From positions 1-29,488 of the forward strand of contig JBDTOR010000011.1 in NCBI GenBank assembly GCA_039933175.1: DNA of 29,488 nucleotides, written 5' to 3'. The position numbers and the translations under genes are program-made. Shown piece after piece: positions 22,708-29,488 of the stretch (the stretch's first letter is position 1; each line of letters opens with the position of its first letter). The notes beneath the pieces are model-generated. The model saw only the letters and a list, made by a program, of their open reading frames with translations. It ran no database searches and was not told the origin of the DNA. Source of the DNA: Hyphomicrobium_A sp039933175 (GTDB taxonomy: Bacteria; Pseudomonadota; Alphaproteobacteria; Rhizobiales; Hyphomicrobiaceae).

Positions 22708-24351
22708 TCAGGGATGGCGGCTGCGGTAGCGGCGGATCAGCGCGTTGGTCGAAGCGTCGTGCGCCAGCTTCGGCTCGGCTGCGCTTTCGAATTCGCCGAT
22801 GATCTTCTTGGCCAGCACCTTGCCGAGTTCGACGCCCCACTGGTCGAACGATCCGATCCCCCAAATGACACCCTGCACGAACACCGAGTGCTCGTAGAGC
22901 GCTATCAAAGCTCCTAGCGAACGCGGATCGAGCCGTTCGGAAAGGATAATGTTGCTTGGCCGGTTGCCCTCCATCACACGGAAGGGAACGTCGGCCGCTG
23001 CCACGCCGTCGGCCGCGACTTCCTCGGCGCTCTTGCCGAATGCCAGGCCCTCCGCCTGCGCGAACAGGTTAGCCATCAGCAGGTCGTGCGTTTCGGTGAG
23101 CGGGCTCATCGGCTCCAGCACGCCGATGAAATCGGCCGGCACGAGGCGCGTGCCCTGGTGCAGCAGCTGGTAGAAAGAGTGCTGGCCGTCGGTGCCAGGC
23201 TCGCCCCATAGGATCGGTCCGGTGTGATAGTCGACGCGGCGGCGCGTGAGATCGACCGATTTGCCGCTGCTCTCCATCTGTAATTGCTGCAGGTAGGCCG
23301 GGAGCCGCGCCAGGTTCTGCGCGTAAGGCAGGATTGCCAGCGTCTCGGCGCCGAAGAAATCGGCGTACCAGACGCTGAGCAGACCCAGCAGCACCGGCAG
23401 GTTCTTGTCGGGCGGCGCGATGCGGAAGTGCACGTCCATGGCGTAAAAGCCATCGAGCATGGCGCGGAAGTTCTCTGGCCCGATGGCGAGCATGGTCGAC
23501 AGGCCGATGGCCGAATCCATCGAGTAGCGGCCGCCGACCCAATCCCAGAACTCGAACATGTTGGCGGTGTCGATGCCGAAGGCGCGCACCCCGGCGGCAT
23601 TGGTCGACACGGCGACGAAGTGCTTGGCGACGGCGCTCTCCTCGCCCAGCGCCTGCAGCAGCCAGGCACGCGCCACGTCGGCATTGCTCATCGTCTCGAG
23701 CGTGGTGAACGTCTTGGAGGAGACGACGAACAGCGTCTCGGCCGGATCGAGATCGTGCGTAGCCTCGGTGAAGGCGGCGCCGTCGACGTTGGAAACGAAG
23801 CGGAAGCGCAGGTTGCGGTCGCTGTACGGGCGCAGCGCCAGATAGGCCATCTCGGGCCCGAGGTACGAGCCGCCAATTCCGAGGTTGACGATGTTGCGGA
23901 TGCGCCTGCCGGTGTGGCCCTTCCATTCGCCGGAACGCACGCGCTGCGCAAACTCCGCCATGCGGCCCAGCACGGCGTGCACATCCGGCACGACGTTGCG
24001 GCCGTCCACTTCGATCACCGCGTCGGCCGGCGCGCGCAAGGCGGTGTGCAGCACGGCGCGGTTCTCGGTGACATTGACCTTGTCGCCGCGGAACATGGCG
24101 TCGCGCCTGGCGCCAAGACCGCGCTCCTCGGCGAGTTGCGCCAGCAGCGCCACGGTCTCCGGCGTGATGCGGTTCTTCGAATAGTCGAGGATCAAGCCGC
24201 CGCCCTCGGCGGTGAACCGCTCGGCCCGCTGCGGATCATCCGCGAACAGCGTGCGCAGGCTCACGTCCTTGATCTTCGCGTGGTGCACGGCCAACGCCTG
24301 CCACGTGGCGCTGGCGGTGAGCGGCGCCTCGGTCGTGTCGCGGCTCATCAT
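22708..24351 (-). CDS. pgi: Glucose-6-phosphate isomerase
   Basis: A 547-residue cytosolic enzyme interconverting glucose-6-phosphate and fructose-6-phosphate. Both family signatures are present: WVGGRYSMDSAIG and GSFDQWGVELGKVLAKKI. Also visible are the phosphate-binding GGSYLGPEMA and VSSKTFTTLETMSNA segments and the TDGQHSFYQLLHQGT stretch with the catalytic-region histidine. The length is normal for the long bacterial/eukaryotic-type PGI. Start is ATG at 24351 or the adjacent ATG at 24348; AGGG upstream gives better spacing to the second. Only six bases separate it from the end of tal, so they are translated from one transcript. With tal it links glycolysis or gluconeogenesis to the pentose phosphate pathway. 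Confidence 0.97.
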   Translation of the reverse strand: MMSRDTTEAPLTASATWQALAVHHAKIKDVSLRTLFADDPQRAERFTAEGGGLILDYSKNRITPETVALLAQLAEERGLGARRDAMFRGDKVNVTENRAVLHTALRAPADAVIEVDGRNVVPDVHAVLGRMAEFAQRVRSGEWKGHTGRRIRNIVNLGIGGSYLGPEMAYLALRPYSDRNLRFRFVSNVDGAAFTEATHDLDPAETLFVVSSKTFTTLETMSNADVARAWLLQALGEESAVAKHFVAVSTNAAGVRAFGIDTANMFEFWDWVGGRYSMDSAIGLSTMLAIGPENFRAMLDGFYAMDVHFRIAPPDKNLPVLLGLLSVWYADFFGAETLAILPYAQNLARLPAYLQQLQMESSGKSVDLTRRRVDYHTGPILWGEPGTDGQHSFYQLLHQGTRLVPADFIGVLEPMSPLTETHDLLMANLFAQAEGLAFGKSAEEVAADGVAAADVPFRVMEGNRPSNIILSERLDPRSLGALIALYEHSVFVQGVIWGIGSFDQWGVELGKVLAKKIIGEFESAAEPKLAHDASTNALIRRYRSRHP

Positions 24352-24357
24352 GTATCC

Positions 24358-25434
24358 CTATGCCAGCGCTTTGCTCTTGCTGCTGATCGATCCGAGCAGA
24401 TCCTGCCAGGAGGCGACGAACGCCTTGGCGCCGTCGGATTGCAGTTGCTGAGCCAGCGCGTTGACGTCGACGCCGGTTTCCTCGTGTGCGGCGAGCACGG
24501 CGTCGCAATCGCCACCCGATGCCGGCAGCACACCGTCAAGCGTGCCGTGATCGGCGAAGGCGCGCAGCGTCTCCTCGGGCATGGTGTTGACCGTATTGGG
24601 CGCCGCCAGCCCTTCGACGTACAGCGTGTCGGTGGCGCGCTTGTCCTTACTCGACGTGCTGGCGAACAGCAGCCGCTGCGGGCGCGCGCCGGCGTTCTCC
24701 AGCCGCTGCCAGCGGTCGGACGCGATGAGATCGCGATAGGCTCGGTAGGCGTGCTGGCCGACGGCGACGCCGAGCTTGTTCTTCAAATCATCCGGCACCT
24801 TTTCGACGACGGCGCGGTCCCAGCGGCTGATGAACACCGACGCAACCGAGCGCACGTCCGGATCGATCCCAGCTTCGACGCGCTTTTCCAGGCCGCGCAT
24901 GTAAGCATCGGAGGCGGCCAGATAGTCAGCGGTCGAGAACAGGAGGGTCACGTTGACGGGCACGCCGGCGAAGGTCGCCGCCTCGATGGCGGGCAGGCCC
25001 TCGCGCGTGCCGGGGATCTTGATGAACAGATTCGGCTTGCCGGCCTTGGCGTAGAGACGCTTGGCCTCGGCAATGGTCGCCTGCGTGTCGTAGGCGAGCA
25101 GCGGCGAGACTTCGAGCGACACGAAGCCGTCGACACCGGCCGTGCGCTTATACACGGGCAAGAACAGGTCGGCGGCGCGCGACAGGTCTTCCAGCGCCAG
25201 GTCGAAGAACAGCGCTTCGTCAGACAAGCCCTTGAGCAGCAGCGTCTCGATCGCGGCGTCGTAGTCGGATCCCTTGCCGATCGCCTTCTCGAAGATCGTC
25301 GGGTTCGACGTGAGGCCCGTGACCGACAGCTCGGCGATCATCTTGGCCAATCGCCCGCTGTCGAGCATGTCGCGGGTGATGTCGTCGATCCACAGGCTCT
25401 GGCCGGCGTCGTGCAGCTGTTGTGTCGCCTTCAC
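24358..25434 (-). CDS. tal: Transaldolase
   Basis: A 358-residue cytosolic enzyme of the non-oxidative pentose phosphate pathway, moving a dihydroxyacetone unit between sugar phosphates. The Schiff-base lysine is in NLFIKIPGT (about residue 139), and the signature GLTSNPTIFEKAI is near the N-terminus. Length and motifs fit the Tal type found in cyanobacteria, actinobacteria and some alphaproteobacteria, which in some species is fused to PGI. I chose GTG at 25434 because GGAG lies six bases upstream; a TTG at 25446 would add four residues but puts that GGAG inside the coding sequence. pgi follows after six bases. The flavin-reductase-like gene ends 105 bases upstream on the same strand. Confidence 0.95.
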   Translation of the reverse strand: MKATQQLHDAGQSLWIDDITRDMLDSGRLAKMIAELSVTGLTSNPTIFEKAIGKGSDYDAAIETLLLKGLSDEALFFDLALEDLSRAADLFLPVYKRTAGVDGFVSLEVSPLLAYDTQATIAEAKRLYAKAGKPNLFIKIPGTREGLPAIEAATFAGVPVNVTLLFSTADYLAASDAYMRGLEKRVEAGIDPDVRSVASVFISRWDRAVVEKVPDDLKNKLGVAVGQHAYRAYRDLIASDRWQRLENAGARPQRLLFASTSSKDKRATDTLYVEGLAAPNTVNTMPEETLRAFADHGTLDGVLPASGGDCDAVLAAHEETGVDVNALAQQLQSDGAKAFVASWQDLLGSISSKSKALA

Positions 25435-25539
25435 GGCGTTCTCCAATCATCGTCTCGGGCGGGTAGCGCCCTCAATCTAACGTCTCGGCAGGGGAGAAAA
25501 TCTAGCGGATGCAGGCGACAAATCGAAGCGCAGCGCCGT

Positions 25540-26106
25540 TCACAGCATCTCCGGCTTGAACAGGCGCCGGTAGCGGCGGGTGTTGGCGCCGGAGATCATA
25601 AACTCGCCTTCGCCGCGGTAGTGCAGCGTGCGCGGATACTGCGGGGATTGCGCCACGTGGGCCTTCACGACCTCCCACACGAACAGGCTATATTTGTTGA
25701 CCAGGCCGGCATCGTACAGCCGGCATTCGAAGTTGGCGTAGCACTCCGAAATCAGCGGCGCCACGACTTTTGCGCCCCGCTCGGCGGTAAGCCCGAACTT
25801 GGCGAATTTGTCGGTGTCGCGACCCGAGCAATTGCCGATGCCGACCACCTTGGCGGCCATATCGGCCGTCGGCAGATTAATCACGCATTCCTTGGATTTG
25901 CGCACCAGCTCGCGGCTGTGGTTCTCGCTCCAGATATAGCAGCCGACCAGCGAGGGCTCGAACTCCATGATCATGTGCCAGCCCATCGTCATGATGTTGG
26001 CCTCGCCCTTGTGGGCGGAGCTGACCAGCACAATCGGCCCCGGCTCGAGGAAGCGGCGAACGTTGGCGACAGGAAAGTCCTGCTTGGAATAGCGCTTGGC
26101 GGACAT
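25540..26106 (-). CDS. Flavin-reductase-like FMN-binding split-barrel protein
   Basis: A 188-residue protein of the flavin reductase-like (DIM6/NTAB) split-barrel family, which binds FMN and in some members supplies reduced flavin to monooxygenases. Visible features are PGPIVLVSSAHKGEANIMTMGWHMIMEFEP (split around residues 22-51), the cofactor-side SENHSRELVRKSKECVINLP, and a C-terminal LHYRGEGEFMISGAN. ATG at 26106 is chosen because GGAG precedes it by eight bases; the frame stays open further upstream to 26478, but that part overlaps the patatin gene. It follows the patatin-like gene by 50 bases and may share its transcript. No partner monooxygenase is nearby, so its role is open. Confidence 0.87.
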   Translation of the reverse strand: MSAKRYSKQDFPVANVRRFLEPGPIVLVSSAHKGEANIMTMGWHMIMEFEPSLVGCYIWSENHSRELVRKSKECVINLPTADMAAKVVGIGNCSGRDTDKFAKFGLTAERGAKVVAPLISECYANFECRLYDAGLVNKYSLFVWEVVKAHVAQSPQYPRTLHYRGEGEFMISGANTRRYRRLFKPEML

Positions 26107-26156
26107 CGGATCGGCTCCTGCTGACCAGAACGCCCGAGACCTGTTAGCGTTCACGC

Positions 26157-27221
26157 TTAGGACCAGAAGGCCTTCACCTTGTCGGCCTCTTGCACGGCGC
26201 GGTCGTAGCCGAGCTTCATCGCCGGGGCGATCTCCTCCGGCGAGACGAGGTTGACCTTGCCGGGGTTGGCAGAGATCAGCAGCGCCTTGGTGCCGGCGGT
26301 TTCCAGGTCCTTGATTTCCTGCAGGATGGTATTGGGCATGCTGGAGAAGCGCGGCCCGCTCCCGGGCAATCCGTCGGTCAGGGACACCACGATGGCGCGC
26401 TTGGCTCCCGCCGCGAGATCGGAGTGCGTGCTGGACGGGCTCATGCCGCCGTCCATGCAGACGCGGTCGCCTACCCACGTGGGTCCGAAAATGCCCGGCA
26501 GCGACATGCTGGATGAGACCGCGTGCGAGACGTGCACGTTGGAGTTGGACGACACGACCAGACGCTCGCCCGTGTAGCAGTCCATGGTGGTGGCGTGGAA
26601 AATGTCGCTCGGCCAGTGCACGTTGCCGGTCAGCGCGATGACCATATCCTGCAGCTTACCCACGGACGGATTGCGCGCCGCCATGGCACCGCGGCCGATG
26701 GCCCGGATGGTCTCCAGGCTCGAGTTGGTCGCCGAGTTGCACAGGTCGTGCGCGCGGATCTGACTGGGGTTCGGTGTCGGCGTCGGCACCAGCGCGCCCA
26801 ATAGTTTGGGGAAGGCGCCGAAGAAATCGAAATCGCGGGTCAGTTTTGCCAAATGGCCACCGGCAATGGTGCTGCCGACGACCGACCCGGCCGAAGTGCC
26901 GATGATCACATCCGGCATCTCGTAGCCAACGCCGTTCTCATGCAAGCCGTGCATGAAGCCGAGCATCCATGCCGCGAAATATTCCCCGCCGCCGCCGAGC
27001 ACCAACGCGCGGTCCTTGCCCTTGCCGAGCGAAGGGTTGGCGGGCATGGGGATGGCAAGGCCGTCGTTGAACGGCACGTCAGCGTGCGGCACGTCGCCCC
27101 CAGCAGCAGCCGATTGCGCGGGTGCCGGTATGGCGGAAGCGGCCAGAAGGGCGGTTGTCGCCACCATCAAATCGCGGCGCGCGATTTGGACGGTTGCACC
27201 TTGTTGTTGGTCCTGCTGCAT
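26157..27221 (-). CDS. Patatin-like phospholipase with probable Tat signal
   Basis: A 354-residue lipid acyl hydrolase of the patatin family with a Ser-Asp dyad. The oxyanion-hole glycines are GGGGEYF (76-82), the nucleophile is Ser110 in IIGTSAGSVVGS, and the aspartate lies in CMDGGMSPSST. The N-terminus, after MQQDQQQGATVQI, reads ARRDLMVATTALLAASA, a twin-arginine-like motif with a hydrophobic stretch, so export is likely. I start at ATG 27221 (MQQDQQQG); the longer frame from 27356 gives a basic 45-residue extension that would hide the signal. The ribosome-binding site is weak (GGGGCGAGC). Flavin-reductase-like gene next on the strand, 50 bases on. Substrate unknown. Confidence 0.87.
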   Translation of the reverse strand: MQQDQQQGATVQIARRDLMVATTALLAASAIPAPAQSAAAGGDVPHADVPFNDGLAIPMPANPSLGKGKDRALVLGGGGEYFAAWMLGFMHGLHENGVGYEMPDVIIGTSAGSVVGSTIAGGHLAKLTRDFDFFGAFPKLLGALVPTPTPNPSQIRAHDLCNSATNSSLETIRAIGRGAMAARNPSVGKLQDMVIALTGNVHWPSDIFHATTMDCYTGERLVVSSNSNVHVSHAVSSSMSLPGIFGPTWVGDRVCMDGGMSPSSTHSDLAAGAKRAIVVSLTDGLPGSGPRFSSMPNTILQEIKDLETAGTKALLISANPGKVNLVSPEEIAPAMKLGYDRAVQEADKVKAFWS

Positions 27222-27416
27222 GCTCGCCCCGGCCGGTTGTTCGTCAGGTGGCGGATCATGCAGGCTGTGCGCTAACAAAGCCCGAAGGACGCCGCGGCCG
27301 CTATACAAGAGGCGGATTCCGCGGCGGATGGCGGCAGGCCGAGGGGTTTTCCTCATGGGCGGTTAAGGGCAAGATCGCGCCACTTCCCCTACCCGAACCA
27401 GCGCAGGATCAGAACC

Positions 27417-28442
27417 ATGGAATATCGCCGTCTCGGCGCATCTGGATTCAACGTGCCCGTATTAAGCTTTGGCACCGGCACCTTCGGCGGCAAAGGCCAG
27501 CTGTTCGCCGCCTGGGGCGCCACCGACACGGCCGAGGCGCGACGGCTGCTCGACATTTGCCTCGACGCCGGCGTCTCCATGTTCGACACGGCCGACATCT
27601 ATTCCGCCGGCGAGTCCGAACGCATCCTCGGCGAAGCGATGAAGGGCAAGCGCGACCGCTCGATCGTGTCGACCAAGGCCACGTTCCGCTTTAACGACGA
27701 ACCCAACAACGTCGGCTCCTCGCGCCAGCACCTCCTGGCAACCGTCGACGCACAGCTGAAGCGCCTGCAAACCGACTACATCGATCTGTTCCAGCTGCAC
27801 GGCTTCGACGCAATGACGCCGCCCGAAGAGGTGCTGTCGACCCTCGATACGCTCGTCCGCGCCGGCAAGATCCGCTACGTCGGGGTATCGAACTTCTCGG
27901 GCTGGCACATTTCCAAGGCGCTCGGCGTCGCCGACAAGTACGGCTATCCGCGCTACGTCGCCAACCAGACCTACTACTCGCTGATCGGCCGCGAGTACGA
28001 ATGGGAGCTGATGCCGCTCGGCCTCGAGGAAGGTATCGGCGCCGTCGTGTGGAGCCCGCTGGGGTGGGGACGCCTCACCGGCAAGATCCGCCGCGGCACC
28101 GGCATTCCCAAGGACAGCCGCCTGCACGGCTCGGCCGAATGGGGGCCGCAGGTCGACGACGAGTATCTGTTCAAGGTCGTCGACGCGCTCGACGAGGTGG
28201 CCAAGGAGACCGGCAAGACCATCCCGCAGATCGCGCTCAACTGGCTGCTGCAGCGGCCGACGGTATCGACCGTCGTCGTCGGCGCGCGCAACGAGGAGCA
28301 GCTGAAGCAGAACCTCGGCGCTGTAGGGTGGAACCTCACGAAGGAGCAGATCGCCAAGCTCGACAAGGCGAGCGAAGTGCCGCTGATCTATCCCTACTGG
28401 CACCAGCGAGGTTTCGCCGAGCGAAATCCGCCGCCGGTGTGA
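27417..28442 (+). CDS. Aldo/keto reductase (AKR superfamily)
   Basis: A 341-residue cytosolic NAD(P)H-dependent oxidoreductase with a TIM barrel. The catalytic tetrad is visible: Asp57 (MFDTADIY), Tyr62, Lys87 (VSTKATF) and His128 (FQLHGFD). IRYVGVSNFSGWH and the cofactor-binding VVVGARNEEQLKQNL are standard AKR segments. The closest general type is the YghZ/voltage-gated-channel beta-subunit-like group, from MEYRRLGASGFNVPVLSFGTGTFGG. The start at 27417 has CAGGATC upstream. It is divergent from the patatin-like gene and convergent with the short-chain dehydrogenase, with a terminator hairpin between them. Substrate cannot be deduced. Confidence 0.92.
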   Translation: MEYRRLGASGFNVPVLSFGTGTFGGKGQLFAAWGATDTAEARRLLDICLDAGVSMFDTADIYSAGESERILGEAMKGKRDRSIVSTKATFRFNDEPNNVGSSRQHLLATVDAQLKRLQTDYIDLFQLHGFDAMTPPEEVLSTLDTLVRAGKIRYVGVSNFSGWHISKALGVADKYGYPRYVANQTYYSLIGREYEWELMPLGLEEGIGAVVWSPLGWGRLTGKIRRGTGIPKDSRLHGSAEWGPQVDDEYLFKVVDALDEVAKETGKTIPQIALNWLLQRPTVSTVVVGARNEEQLKQNLGAVGWNLTKEQIAKLDKASEVPLIYPYWHQRGFAERNPPPV

Positions 28443-28462
28443 GTGCACGGAAATGCAGAGGA

Positions 28463-28494
28463 GGAGCGCAGTTAAGCGCTCCCCCTGTTTTGTT
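28463..28494. terminator. Hairpin terminator between convergent genes
   Basis: GGAGCGC (28463-28469) pairs with GCGCTCC (28476-28482) around AGTTAA, followed by CCCTGTTTTGTT. It lies 21 bases after the aldo/keto reductase stop and directly at the 3' end of the convergent dehydrogenase gene. The T-run is interrupted by G, so termination strength is moderate. Confidence 0.65.
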
Positions 28495-29306
28495 CAGGCC
28501 GCCGATCGGCGAGCAGCTTTGTAGCGCGCTGCCGCATGATTGAGCGACAGGTTCGGCCCAAGCGCTGCGCGTGCCTCCTCGAAGCGCTGCCAGTCGCCGG
28601 CATTCGGCAGCGCCGGGATGGTCACCAACTCACCCTGATCCAACCCGGCGAGCGCGGCGTCGACCATCTCTCCCGCCTCCATCACAATTTCAGCAGGCAG
28701 CCCTGCGGGGTCGATGCCCGAGCGTGCCCAGATCTCTGTGCGCGTGGCGCCGGGCAATACCGCCTGTACGCTGACGCCGGTATCAGCAAGCTCGGCGTTC
28801 AACGTCTGGGTCAGCGCCAGCACGTAAGCCTTGGACGCCGAGTAGGTGGCGTTAAAGCGTTCCGGCGCCAGGGCGAGGACCGAGGAGACGTTGACGATCG
28901 TTCCCTTGCCGCGCGCCGAAAAGCTCTTAGCTGCAACAGCAGCCAAGTGGGTCAGCGCGGTGATGTTGAGCTTGATGATCTCGTCGACCGACTTGAGGTC
29001 GTGGTCTGCGAGCTTGCCGTTGGCCGCGATGCCGGCATTGTTGACGAGCAGCGTGAGCTGCGGATCCGATGCCAGCTTTTGCTCGACCTTCTGCAGGTCG
29101 GTGTCCTTCGTGAGATCGGCCTGCAGCACCTCGACAGCGCGCCCGGTCTCCGCGGTAAGCCGCGCGGCCAGCTCTTGCAGCTGCTTGCCGTTGCGCGCAA
29201 CGACGACGAGGTCGTAGCCGCGCTTGGCTAGGCGATCGGCGTAAACGGCGCCGATGCCGGTCGATGCGCCTGTAACGAGCGCCTTTCCTTTGCTGGTGGT
29301 CGCCAT
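28494..29306 (-). CDS. Short-chain dehydrogenase/reductase (SDR, classical)
   Basis: A 270-residue NAD(P)-dependent oxidoreductase. The cofactor motif TGASTGIG is at 12-19, NNAG at 89-92, the catalytic serine in VNVSSVLAL (141 or 142), and the active-site YSASK at 155-159 (Tyr155, Lys159). An arginine at ARNGK (~38) after the second beta strand suggests NADP preference. The start at 29306 has GGAG seven bases upstream. The C-terminal part, with WARSGIDPAGLPAEIVMEAGEMVDAAL (split about residues 194-220), resembles the uncharacterised DltE/YdfG-like cytosolic SDRs. It stands alone; the AT-rich stretch at 29350-29372 should hold its promoter. Substrate unknown. Confidence 0.92.
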   Translation of the reverse strand: MATTSKGKALVTGASTGIGAVYADRLAKRGYDLVVVARNGKQLQELAARLTAETGRAVEVLQADLTKDTDLQKVEQKLASDPQLTLLVNNAGIAANGKLADHDLKSVDEIIKLNITALTHLAAVAAKSFSARGKGTIVNVSSVLALAPERFNATYSASKAYVLALTQTLNAELADTGVSVQAVLPGATRTEIWARSGIDPAGLPAEIVMEAGEMVDAALAGLDQGELVTIPALPNAGDWQRFEEARAALGPNLSLNHAAARYKAARRSAA

Positions 29307-29347
29307 GGGAGGTCTCCTTCGCTGATCGCCGGCCGACCGCCGGCTCG

Positions 29348-29385
29348 TTTAAATTATGTTCGTCATATATAAGCGCAAGCGGCAG
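29348..29385 (-). promoter_or_regulatory. Probable promoter of the short-chain dehydrogenase gene
   Basis: An AT-rich island (TTTAAATTATGTTCGTCATA on the plus strand, from 29348) breaks the GC-rich surroundings about 45 bases upstream of the gene. On the minus strand CATAAT is a fair -10 and TTGCGC, 14 bases before it, a poor -35. TATG and CATA flank TTCGT as a short inverted repeat that could bind a regulator. Confidence 0.3.
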
Positions 29386-29415
29386 CGGCAAGGGAGGACA
29401 TTCCGCCGCTGACGC

Positions 29416-29488
29416 TTAAGCGGGGGTCAACGTCTTGCGCGCCGCCAGCAGCACCTCGTCGGAAACCGCATGGCCCTTGGTGGCGCGC
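29416..29488 (-). CDS. 3' end of an unidentified gene (start outside the window)
   Basis: The minus-strand frame is open from the window edge and ends with TAA at 29416-29418. The last residues read RATKGHAVSDEVLLAARKTLTPA, an amphipathic helix followed by a short tail. This is too short for recognition. It lies 109 bases upstream of the SDR start on the same strand. Confidence 0.45.
   Translation of the reverse strand, partial: RATKGHAVSDEVLLAARKTLTPA

Noticed and set aside
23284..26124. 946-codon open frame on the plus strand
   Set aside because: It lies antisense to pgi, tal and the flavin-reductase-like gene, has an Arg/Gly/His-rich composition and no recognisable domain; it is a by-product of high GC content in the opposite strand's third codon positions.
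26107..26478. Upstream extension of the flavin-reductase-like gene
   Set aside because: The extra 124 codons overlap the patatin gene in another frame and read as low-complexity Arg-rich sequence; the ATG at 26106 has its own ribosome-binding site.
29416..29488. C-terminus of an AhpD/carboxymuconolactone decarboxylase-like protein
   Set aside because: The 23 visible residues only vaguely resemble such proteins and the reading ends too early for that domain; left unidentified.

Overview
The window is GC-rich, densely packed chromosomal DNA that reads like an alphaproteobacterium, most likely of the Hyphomicrobiales. Pointers are the rpsI tail near a type 2 argC, a proteobacterial heme A synthase, a transaldolase next to pgi, codons strongly biased to G/C in the third position, and short dispersed palindromic elements of a kind I recall from this group. 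The genus cannot be fixed from the sequence alone. I saw no tRNA, rRNA, CRISPR array, intact insertion sequence or phage gene.

Layout. 1-3.3 kb is housekeeping: the end of rpsI with a terminator, a TerC-family membrane protein, argC, and on the opposite strand ctaA. 3.4-6.9 kb is accessory: a polysaccharide deacetylase, an HlyD-like periplasmic adaptor with a small two-helix membrane partner (resembling the E. coli YiaV/YiaW and YibH/YibI pairs), and a gene-free stretch holding a decayed fragment of a SulP-type anion transporter and a short dispersed repeat. 6.9-14.1 kb is an exopolysaccharide locus: a GumC/Wzc-like chain-length protein with a degenerate kinase-like domain, read divergently from an outer-membrane export lipoprotein, a GT4 glycosyltransferase, a polyprenyl-phosphate sugar-1-phosphate transferase and a Wzy/WaaL-like polymerase or ligase. 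No flippase is present.

14.1-20.6 kb is a periplasmic imelysin cluster, probably for iron: DUF1513 protein and imelysin on the minus strand, and imelysin, di-heme oxidoreductase and a third imelysin on the plus strand, around a shared 200-base intergenic region. The second and third imelysins are paralogues of each other. This is the most system-like part of the window: five exported proteins, two heme-binding CxxCH motifs and no obvious transporter.

20.6-29.5 kb holds single genes and small operons: an exported Ntn-type amide hydrolase, a DUF1097 membrane protein, a 144-base inverted-repeat element, pgi and tal as a tight pair, a flavin-reductase-like protein, an exported patatin-like lipase, an aldo/keto reductase, a short-chain dehydrogenase, and the last codons of an unidentified gene at the right edge. 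All functions are inferred from motifs and remembered family features; no database search was run.
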